Positions 7,756 to 14,801 of a stretch of DNA of 28,090 bases are shown here, in pieces (position 1 is the first letter of the stretch; the number at the start of each line of letters is the position of its first letter). The translations under genes were made by a program, and so were the position numbers. The notes under the pieces were generated by a model. It saw only the letters and a program-made list of their open reading frames with translations. It did no database searches and was not told the origin of the DNA. Source of the DNA: a virus; IMG/VR virus record IMGVR_UViG_3300030406_002631, positions 1 to 28,090 of that record; one strand, given 5' to 3'.

Positions 7756-8121
7756 ATGCAATGGTTTGACATTGTAAAGTCCGGCCCTTGCTGTGACGAT
7801 TGTTCTGAAGTTTTGAAAACTGATGACTTAATCAATAAAGCAGATATTAAAAGAATTAAGGGCGGAGTCATTTATCGTGGAGAAAAGTTTCCCGGTCTAA
7901 ATAAACCAAAACGAGCACCAAAAGGTAGTTCTAAGAAATATAGGGTTCTAGCCCACCAAGATGGTAAATATAAGATTGTCATGTTCGGTTTCCGTGGTAT
8001 GCAAGACTTTTTACAACACAAAGACCCAAAACGTCGGGCTAATTTTAAATCACGACATAACTGCGATGAGAAGAAAAATAAACTAACTGCTGGTTGGTGG
8101 GCCTGTAACTACAATTGGTGA
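7756..8121 (+). CDS. Trp-tagged protein with the QHKD...RHNCD body common in marine viruses
   Basis: This 121-residue protein begins MQWFDIVKSG (shared tag), followed by a Cys group C12, C13, C16. The C-terminal 60 residues carry KYRVLAHQDGKYKIVMFGFRG, interrupted here as V-M-F-G-F then MQDFLQHKDPKRRANFKSRH, and NCDEKK...TAGWWACNYNW. This body is widespread in phages and large DNA viruses and I associate it with DUF5754, from memory. Function is unknown, although it is often near head genes. It is more AT-rich than the genes on either side. It is the last of the first run of tagged genes and lies just before the portal. Confidence 0.86.
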   Translation: MQWFDIVKSGPCCDDCSEVLKTDDLINKADIKRIKGGVIYRGEKFPGLNKPKRAPKGSSKKYRVLAHQDGKYKIVMFGFRGMQDFLQHKDPKRRANFKSRHNCDEKKNKLTAGWWACNYNW

Positions 8122-8170
8122 AGCAACATTGATAAGGTGATGGACCCAACGGAACTTAGGGGATGATGTT

Positions 8171-9811
8171 ATGGTAGAGGAACCACGCAGAAGATTCTCC
8201 TTTGGTAACTTATTTCGTCGTAGAACCCCTGTTCCCGAAGATAGGTCCATTTACAACATAGGTATCCAAGAGCGGGCTAATTCCTATATGATGACCGCTC
8301 CATTTATTTATCGTATAGTAGAGCAATCAGTTATTGTTAGAACTTGTATCTCTAATATCAAGCAAGAGGTCTTTCGAAGAGGATACTATTGGGAAGAAGC
8401 ATTTACTATGCAATGCAAGACTTGCGGTAAGAAACACTCTAACCCGGTTACCGAATGTATGCGGTGTGGTAGCACGGAACTCAGAAAACCCGACCCTAAG
8501 CAATTGGAGTACGCTGAGAAATTTCTCGACGGGTACGTCAATGGTTCTGAGCAACTCTTCGTTGATGTTCTGAAGGAATTAGAAGACGACCTCAACATCA
8601 TGGATGATGCTTACATCGTTCTCGTCAAGGAGTATTACCTTGACAACTCGGGAACCATTCGTATGCATCGAATCAAGGAACTCTTCCGTGGAGACCCTGT
8701 AACCATGATGATTTACTCTGATGAAGAGGGTAAGATGGGTACTCGGGGTTTCACCTGCCTTGACCATCGAAGTTTCCTGAGTGACAATGCTCATGACCAC
8801 TGCCAAGAATGTGGTAAGTCATTATTCCCGGTTCACTATGTGAATCGAGCAAAGGGCAGTGACCAGTATTTCATCAAAGGAGAGGTGCTTCACTTCAGCA
8901 AGTATCAGCCATCTCGACTCTACGGTTTCTCACCAATTTTGACATTGTTCAATCATATTACGACACTCATCGCTATGGAGAATTATGTCAACAGTTACTA
9001 CTCTAAGAGCCGTACACCCCGAGGTTTATTGGCAGTTCAGACACGTAACATGGACTCAATGCGTCAATTCTGGCGAGGTGTGAAGGAGAAGATGGAGCAG
9101 GACCCACACTTCATCCCTATCATGGGTATTGAGGCTGAGAATGGAAAGGGGTCTGTTGAATGGATTAAATTCATGGATAACCTGAAGGAAATGGATTACG
9201 TTTCCGTCAAGGATGACTTGCGTGACAGAATCTCTGCTTTCTATGGTGTCAGTAAGGTGTTCATGTCTGACAACTCTGCCGGAGGAGGTCTCAACAATGA
9301 GGGAATGCAGATTCTTGTCACGAATCGAGCAGTTCAGATGGCTCAGAATATCTACAACGATTACGTCTTCCCATTCATGCAGATGCAGTTTGGCATCACC
9401 GATTGGAAACTTAGGTTACCCCCCTCAGAAGAGGAGGATGAAATCGCTACACTGCGAAAGCGGGAGATTGAGATTAACCTCGCCGCTTCAATGAAGAACT
9501 TAGGATTTGAAGTCGATATGGATGAAGATGGTAGGTTCACTTTCACTAAGGAGAAACCCAAAGAGGAAATGCCTATGGCTGAAGATGGCCCAGTTGAAAA
9601 GGATAATCTCATAGAATCTGATATTGTTGAGCCAGAATTAGATGAAATGCAACCAGAGACATTAGAGGATAGAACACCTAAACCTCAGGAGAATCCTCCC
9701 GCCACAAGAAATAAACCTCGCATGAGCGTAGGGCCGGACAAGAGGTTGACCGGATTACCTGAAGAAGCCGGAAATCAAAACGTCGATAGAAGAAGCGAAA
9801 GGAGAATTTGA
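8171..9811 (+). CDS. Portal protein with two zinc-ribbon insertions
   Basis: The 546-residue portal forms the dodecameric ring at the capsid vertex through which the terminase pumps DNA. Portal-type segments are the N-terminal region up to about 70, the wing and stem region around 235-345 (EVLHFSKYQPSRLYGFSPIL, R-T-P-R-G-L-L), and the crown-side segment AFYGVSKVFMSD followed by G-G-G-L-N-N-E-G (356-378). Two metal sites interrupt the fold: C82-x2-C85 with C96-x2-C99, and C196-x2-H199 with C211-x2-C214. Both look like intact zinc ribbons and are not standard in portals. Residues 460-546 are acidic, Pro-rich and probably disordered. The ATG follows GGGGATGATGTT. It begins the head-assembly block and is followed closely by several small genes. 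Confidence 0.93.
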   Translation: MVEEPRRRFSFGNLFRRRTPVPEDRSIYNIGIQERANSYMMTAPFIYRIVEQSVIVRTCISNIKQEVFRRGYYWEEAFTMQCKTCGKKHSNPVTECMRCGSTELRKPDPKQLEYAEKFLDGYVNGSEQLFVDVLKELEDDLNIMDDAYIVLVKEYYLDNSGTIRMHRIKELFRGDPVTMMIYSDEEGKMGTRGFTCLDHRSFLSDNAHDHCQECGKSLFPVHYVNRAKGSDQYFIKGEVLHFSKYQPSRLYGFSPILTLFNHITTLIAMENYVNSYYSKSRTPRGLLAVQTRNMDSMRQFWRGVKEKMEQDPHFIPIMGIEAENGKGSVEWIKFMDNLKEMDYVSVKDDLRDRISAFYGVSKVFMSDNSAGGGLNNEGMQILVTNRAVQMAQNIYNDYVFPFMQMQFGITDWKLRLPPSEEEDEIATLRKREIEINLAASMKNLGFEVDMDEDGRFTFTKEKPKEEMPMAEDGPVEKDNLIESDIVEPELDEMQPETLEDRTPKPQENPPATRNKPRMSVGPDKRLTGLPEEAGNQNVDRRSERRI

Positions 9812-9812
9812 A

Positions 9813-10031
9813 ATGACAGATACAGCACAAAGAGTAAGGCAGTTACAAAAGGAACTAGCCCAAGCAAAATCAGATTTAGCCGCTAGTGACCGAGTAGGTA
9901 CTCGAAGTAACCGACTTGATGTTGCAGGCACTGACCCTAGCCTACAAAAGAGAAACATTCCCGGTTCCTCTGAAATTCCTGATGTAATCCTATTACCTAA
10001 GAAACAGCGACGTACTGAAAACAAGTGGTAA
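9813..10031 (+). CDS. Small hypothetical protein after portal
   Basis: This 72-residue protein starts one base after the portal stop, with GGAG in the site GAAAGGAGAATTTGAA. The N-terminal 28 residues (MTDTAQRVRQLQKELAQAKS and onward) are a short coiled coil; the rest is Pro/Ser-rich, ends basic, and looks unstructured. I do not recognise the family. Placement between portal and scaffold-like genes suggests a head-assembly accessory. Confidence 0.75.
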   Translation: MTDTAQRVRQLQKELAQAKSDLAASDRVGTRSNRLDVAGTDPSLQKRNIPGSSEIPDVILLPKKQRRTENKW

Positions 10032-10033
10032 AC

Positions 10034-11269
10034 ATGTTCTTCTCCGAACTTAAGAATGACCAATCCCTTATGGGATTAGTTGATACTATTCTTAAGAGGG
10101 TGAACCTTTCAGAAGAAGACAGAGAGATTATTTCAGACCTTAATAGGCAAAACTATATTCATGATATTAGGGGAACTAAACTCCCTATGTATCTCAAGAA
10201 GCGTCTAATTTCTAAGTTAGAGGAAGAAGAGATTGAAATAAAGTTAACCAAGGATATCAATAGAAAATTGAAAGCAATCAAGTCTTTAGCAGATAACTTA
10301 GATAAGATTGCTTTCTCGTTATCTAAGTTAGATAAGATGATGAGTAATCCGGATATTACTTATTCAGATATTGAGGATGAACTTAAGAACTTGGGAGGAG
10401 GTACTCCATCAGTATTTTCTGACTTAATTAGTAACAATAAGTTACCTCAAGTTTTAGATAAAGGTATGACCGCAAATCTTCTATCAAGATTTGATGAAAA
10501 GAGTTTTGATGAACTGTTTAGAAACTTTGGAAGCGAAGAACTACATCAAAGATATATTGATTCAGGCATTGAAGAAAATAAGATTGAGACTCTTAAGTCC
10601 CGGTTAGATAGGTCAAAAAATAATCTAGAGAAGATTAAAGTTCATCTTGAAAGCATTCAAGATACATATAATGATAGTAAAAAGTTGAGAGAGACAATGG
10701 GTGAGTCTTTACTACCAGAGGGAGTAAGTGAAAGCCAATATCAGTTAGAATTGATGCAAGCCTTTGCTGATGTATTTGGTGTAAAGTTAAATCTAAGAAA
10801 ACAAATTATGGTTAGCCAAGAAGAACTTCAATCAGAAATGGAACTTCTTAGGCAAATGATTGAGGATGAAAATTTAGAATCGCTACATGAAGATGCTAAA
10901 AAGAGACTCAAATATTTAGAAATAATCACTCCTAAAATATATATGGTAGACGATATTCATCAAATGGTAAGTGCTTCTCCGGAGTTCGAGAAAGAGTTAT
11001 CTAAGAAGTTAACTAGGGCAGAAAGAGAAATCATTAAGACTTTAGCAGGATTTGATGTCCGTATCCATAGAAACGATATGAGTAAATTTAGGGAACTACT
11101 CAAGAGAAGAGGAGACCTATTAATGGATAAAGAAATTCAGTCACTGTTAAATGACACAGAAGAAACACTAGAGACAACTGCTTCCGAAGCAGAAGAAATT
11201 TCTCAAGTGCTATCTAATTCATATACTATTCTAGACGCACTTATGCAACAAAAGGAGGAAAGAAACTGA
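10034..11269 (+). CDS. Long coiled-coil protein in the head block
   Basis: This 411-residue, Lys/Glu/Leu-rich protein is mostly helical. Long coiled coils are likely at about 60-110, 170-230, 240-295 and 330-410. No enzymatic motif is visible. A GTG at 10025 lies in the same frame, but it overlaps the previous gene, and the ATG at 10034 follows directly after that stop. Its first residues, MFFSELKND, resemble a degenerate Trp tag (compare MSWFQVLKKD) with Phe in place of Trp. The gene is markedly AT-rich, with TTA and AGA codons dominating, unlike the portal before it. A structural, scaffold-like or internal-core role is inferred from position and helicity. Confidence 0.8.
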   Translation: MFFSELKNDQSLMGLVDTILKRVNLSEEDREIISDLNRQNYIHDIRGTKLPMYLKKRLISKLEEEEIEIKLTKDINRKLKAIKSLADNLDKIAFSLSKLDKMMSNPDITYSDIEDELKNLGGGTPSVFSDLISNNKLPQVLDKGMTANLLSRFDEKSFDELFRNFGSEELHQRYIDSGIEENKIETLKSRLDRSKNNLEKIKVHLESIQDTYNDSKKLRETMGESLLPEGVSESQYQLELMQAFADVFGVKLNLRKQIMVSQEELQSEMELLRQMIEDENLESLHEDAKKRLKYLEIITPKIYMVDDIHQMVSASPEFEKELSKKLTRAEREIIKTLAGFDVRIHRNDMSKFRELLKRRGDLLMDKEIQSLLNDTEETLETTASEAEEISQVLSNSYTILDALMQQKEERN

Positions 11270-11628
11270 TGTGGGAAGACGTATTGAAGAGGAAATCTCC
11301 TCAAGAAATCGCAAAGGAATACAGCCCGATGCTAGAGAAACTCGATAAGAAAGTAAAGAAGAAGGTAAAGCGTACCTTACAAGCCGCTCAACCTACTGAA
11401 TATTTTGGTCAAGACTTTACCAAGTTGTCAGAGTTACTGGACGTATTGAAGGAACTAGACTTAATTAAGTCAGATGATGACATGAAGAAGGAAGTTTTAA
11501 CAATTGATGAGGAAAACTTAGACTTAGTTGCACAAGCCGCTACCCTCCGAAAGAAGTATGAAAGTCTTTATAGGCGAGTGCGAGGCATGGTCTATCCAAA
11601 GCGTAAGGGGGACTTACGAGATGAGTGA
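11269..11628 (+). CDS. Trp-tagged helical protein
   Basis: The 119-residue protein begins MWEDVLKRKS, the shared tag with no residue between Met and Trp. The rest is helical and charged, with basic runs at about 25-36 (DKKVKKKVKRT) and 100-115 and no Cys cluster. Its ATG overlaps the stop of the coiled-coil gene (TGATG), and AAAGGAGGAAAG provides the site. It is the last N-terminally tagged gene and is separated from the others by the portal. No family was recognised. Confidence 0.85.
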   Translation: MWEDVLKRKSPQEIAKEYSPMLEKLDKKVKKKVKRTLQAAQPTEYFGQDFTKLSELLDVLKELDLIKSDDDMKKEVLTIDEENLDLVAQAATLRKKYESLYRRVRGMVYPKRKGDLRDE

Positions 11629-11866
11629 CGAAACAAATGAGATGCTACTACTAATGAAAGAATTAGTTACAAGAATCAAAACACTAGAAGAAACAGTTTA
11701 TCATAAAGATAATCTCTTAATGAAAGCAGGATGGGTAGTAAGTGAGTCCCCTTCTCCCAGCATCTCTAATTCTGGCATTTCTAGTGACCTTCCAGATAGT
11801 GATACTATCTCGAAAATGGATTGGTCGCAAATTCACGAAATGGTAGAAAGAATGGAGGGAGCATGA
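11621..11866 (+). CDS. Small helical protein ending in MDWSQIH peptide
   Basis: The 81-residue protein starts at the ATG at 11621, which overlaps the previous gene by eight bases; earlier in-frame starts lie inside that gene. The first 35 residues form a coiled coil (MLLLMKELVTRIKTLEETVY), followed by a Ser/Pro linker. The C-terminus reads D-T-I-S-K-MDWSQIHEMVERMEGA. This end closely matches the C-terminus of the protease/scaffold fusion (MDWSDIHRVARGN). Shared C-terminal helices suggest that both bind the same partner. Coiled coil, linker and docking helix is a scaffold-like design. No family was recognised. Confidence 0.8.
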   Translation: MSDETNEMLLLMKELVTRIKTLEETVYHKDNLLMKAGWVVSESPSPSISNSGISSDLPDSDTISKMDWSQIHEMVERMEGA

Positions 11867-12255
11867 TGCCTGAGAAAGTTACCAAAGAAGAACGCCTTGC
11901 AGAACAAATCATGGATGTTGTATCTAAGGCAAGAGAGATGCTCCAAGAACCAACTAATGAGCAACTTCCCCTCCCAAGTAATGAGGAAGAAGTTGAGCGT
12001 AAAGACCCTAAGCCTATGGCGGACGAGACTGAAAATCTTAACCAAAAAGAAGAGGGCTTTGGTCTAGGTGGGGAGGAAGTCGGTTCTCCGGTAAAGAAGG
12101 AAGAGGAGCAGACCCCAAGGGAAATTATGATTGCTATCTCTAAACTCAGGGATGCAGAAAGAAAGCGAATCATGGAAAAACTGTACGAACTGGGTAATAA
12201 AATGGGCTTATATCCCCAGTTGGCTCGATTGAAGGCAAAACAGCAGAATAAGTGA
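11863..12255 (+). CDS. Acidic, partly disordered hypothetical protein
   Basis: The protein has about 130 residues from the ATG at 11863 (ATGA overlap) or one fewer from 11866; ATGGAGGGA lies just upstream. Residues 1-30 are helical, the middle 40-95 is rich in Glu, Pro and Lys and probably disordered, and the last 35 residues (REIMIAISKLRDAERKRIME and onward) are a helix. Nothing catalytic is visible. It belongs to the run of small assembly-type genes between portal and ligase. The role is unknown. Confidence 0.72.
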   Translation: MMPEKVTKEERLAEQIMDVVSKAREMLQEPTNEQLPLPSNEEEVERKDPKPMADETENLNQKEEGFGLGGEEVGSPVKKEEEQTPREIMIAISKLRDAERKRIMEKLYELGNKMGLYPQLARLKAKQQNK

Positions 12256-12259
12256 TTAG

Positions 12260-14773
12260 ATGCCCTCATCTGCACTTCTCTTAGAGAAGGATACTAATTT
12301 GCTTAGTAAGCAGATTCTTGATTTGTTTGAATCAGTTCGTGCGGCCTATTTGATGGCTCGCACAGATTCTAAATCTTATGGAAATAAATGGCAAGGTGCC
12401 GTAAAACAAATTCGTGAAAAATTAGAAACAAAAGGTTCTATGGGAACTCTTCTTTCTGAGTATGTAAATGAAAAAGATTTAACTTCCCAAGATGTGATGA
12501 ACCCAGAATCTACAGTTGCTCGTAATTTATATGAAAGTATTAAAGAATTAAGATTAAAAGATGATGCGGTAAAAGACCCATTTGCTAAAGAGTTCGGCGA
12601 CGAAACCCTTGACCGTCTTCTAGAAGACCAAGGTAATATGGTGAAATTTATTCACTATGCTATTCGTAGTGACAATAGAACACTAATGCCAGAATGTTAT
12701 GCCCATATCGAGGTCGAGGAAGACAAAATTACACGGGGTCTTCAGGGGTTAGACCTACATCCTGACGATGTATCCCTCTATATTTCCGAACACTACGGGG
12801 ACGAAAAAGATACCTCTACAGTAGAAACCAAGGTTAAGGCCGCTTTTGACTCTTTGAAAGAGGCGTTCCTCCACATGAACAGTGAGGAGGATTGGTCTAA
12901 CTTAATGCGTGTAGATGTGAAGAAGTCTACAGAAGAGAAAGCGATTAGTGACTTTGTAGTTCCGAACAAACCCATGTATCGAATTTTCGACATTGAGGAC
13001 ATGAATGAACTCAAAGGGTTCTCTGGGGAATACGTCGTTCAAGAAAAGTACGATGGTATGCGCATTCAAATTCATAAGATTGATGACCGGGTGAAAATCT
13101 ATTCCTACAATGAAAAGGATATCACTGAGAAGTGTCCTGAACAAGTCAAAGTGATGCAAGCAAAGCACTTTGGAGATTGCATTCTAGATGGAGAACTCAT
13201 TCTTTTCGATGGGGACAGTGCCCTTCATCGAGCCGATACTATCGCTCACGTATTCAAAGATAAATACAAAGATGCCAGATTAAGGGCGCACGTTTTCGAT
13301 ATCATTCGGCACGAAGACCGAAGTATTCACGATGAAACTCTACAGGATAGGCTCAACACATTGTTCAACAATTACTCTATCCACTCTGATGAGTATCTTC
13401 AGTTCCCTTCCAAGAAGGATACCCGAATGGCAGATAGCCTCAAGGATATTGAGAAGTATGCTGAGGAAATCATGGACATGCCTACAGCAGAAGGTGTTGT
13501 CATCAAAGATGCTACATCCACATATTTCATTGGCACAAAGAAGAACCCCAAGTGGGTGAAGTGGAAGAAATTCAAGGACCTTGACCTTCTAGTGTTAGGG
13601 AAGAAGAAAACGAAGAGTAACCTTTACTCTTACACTCTTGGTGCTGGACCAGTAACCGAAGGAGAAGGGAAAATCTACTCTGAGTATGAGGGTAAGAAAT
13701 ACATGAATGTTGGAAAGGCCCTCAACACGAAAATCAACGTTGATGTTGGGGCCATTCTCCGAGTCAAAGTAGACGAGGTGAAGAGTAATGGAGAAGGATT
13801 CACCATCTATTCTGCTAAGGTTATTGAAATCCCAGAGGTTCAACATCCAGATAAAGTCATCACTCTTGAGTTACTTGCTGAAGATACCAAGCCCTCTCTG
13901 AAGTATAAGGTGAAAGCACTTCGTAAGGGATTCGGAATCACTGACTATATTCACGGTGAGGCTACTATCATCATGAAATCTGACCTAGATGGTTTCACAA
14001 TCTATGGGTTCGAGGAAGATAACCTCATGTCAAAGAATGCCATTGCTAACTTAGATTACTGGAAAACTCAGGCAGAGGAAGTCATGAAGACTAAGCAGGC
14101 CCTCATCACTACAGCAGTATTGAACTTCCTCAAGGATAAAGGTCCTCAAACCATCGATGCGACCCATAAGTTCCTACTCGAAAAAGTTGGTGAAGAGTAC
14201 GAAGATGTCTTAGAATCAGATAAGAAGAAACTAAAGAATTGGTTAGACTTTAGGGATGGGATTACATTTGATAGACAAACTAACAAATTAATTCACGATG
14301 TAGATAAATTAATCAAGTATGAAACTCCTGACAAGTATCGTAAAGGACAATTCAAAATCTACTATAGGAAGGATGAGAACTTAGAACTAGTTATGAAACT
14401 GGGTGACGAAGAGTTGTCTTGGACTATCGATATTGAAACTGAAGAAGATATTTACTCCTTATTCGGTAAGGCAGGCAAATACCCTGCTGAAGTAACTCGG
14501 GCATCTTCAAAGAAAAAGGTGCTTGATAGTGGTGATATTACATTAGGAGTCCAGAGAGAAGATTATCACGAATATTTCTTATCTGGTAATCGTTTTGAGA
14601 CTAAAATGCATTTCCGTGTCATTGAAGTAGATGGAAAGGAGATGTGGTTGGCTTGGACGGGATACAAGCAAACTCCCGCAGATAAGAGTAATGACGAAGG
14701 ACAGTGGAATTTTACTCAAGGGAAGTATAAGAAATTAGCACTCCCAACCGAAGAAACCGAGGCTATTAAGTAG
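12260..14773 (+). CDS. ATP-dependent DNA ligase with extra N- and C-terminal regions
   Basis: This 837-residue enzyme seals nicks through a lysyl-AMP intermediate. Core nucleotidyltransferase motifs are intact: motif I EKYDGMR with K263 as nucleophile, motif III ILDGEL at 308-313, IIIa AHVFDII at 343-349, motif IV EGVVIK at 411-416 and motif V KWVKWKKF at 431-438. An OB-fold follows to about 525. The N-terminal 235 residues are helical and resemble no ligase DNA-binding domain that I recognise. Residues 540-680 and about 690-830 are additional; the last includes EYFLSGNRF and MWLAWTGYKQTPAD, faintly reminiscent of the LigD phosphoesterase region, which is uncertain. Typical viral ligases are 300-600 residues, so this is large. 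It lies in the head block, directly before the protease. Codon use changes inside the gene: AT-rich at both ends and less so in the core. Confidence 0.96.
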   Translation: MPSSALLLEKDTNLLSKQILDLFESVRAAYLMARTDSKSYGNKWQGAVKQIREKLETKGSMGTLLSEYVNEKDLTSQDVMNPESTVARNLYESIKELRLKDDAVKDPFAKEFGDETLDRLLEDQGNMVKFIHYAIRSDNRTLMPECYAHIEVEEDKITRGLQGLDLHPDDVSLYISEHYGDEKDTSTVETKVKAAFDSLKEAFLHMNSEEDWSNLMRVDVKKSTEEKAISDFVVPNKPMYRIFDIEDMNELKGFSGEYVVQEKYDGMRIQIHKIDDRVKIYSYNEKDITEKCPEQVKVMQAKHFGDCILDGELILFDGDSALHRADTIAHVFKDKYKDARLRAHVFDIIRHEDRSIHDETLQDRLNTLFNNYSIHSDEYLQFPSKKDTRMADSLKDIEKYAEEIMDMPTAEGVVIKDATSTYFIGTKKNPKWVKWKKFKDLDLLVLGKKKTKSNLYSYTLGAGPVTEGEGKIYSEYEGKKYMNVGKALNTKINVDVGAILRVKVDEVKSNGEGFTIYSAKVIEIPEVQHPDKVITLELLAEDTKPSLKYKVKALRKGFGITDYIHGEATIIMKSDLDGFTIYGFEEDNLMSKNAIANLDYWKTQAEEVMKTKQALITTAVLNFLKDKGPQTIDATHKFLLEKVGEEYEDVLESDKKKLKNWLDFRDGITFDRQTNKLIHDVDKLIKYETPDKYRKGQFKIYYRKDENLELVMKLGDEELSWTIDIETEEDIYSLFGKAGKYPAEVTRASSKKKVLDSGDITLGVQREDYHEYFLSGNRFETKMHFRVIEVDGKEMWLAWTGYKQTPADKSNDEGQWNFTQGKYKKLALPTEETEAIK

Positions 14774-14801
14774 TCGTCAAACATAGGACGGAGTGGGAGC
14801 A

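Noticed and set aside
8140-8166. An eight-codon frame (MDPTELRG) before the portal, a possible leader peptide.
   Set aside because: Its ATG overlaps the GGTGAT that would have to serve as its ribosome site, and nothing regulatory follows it. It may be a relic.
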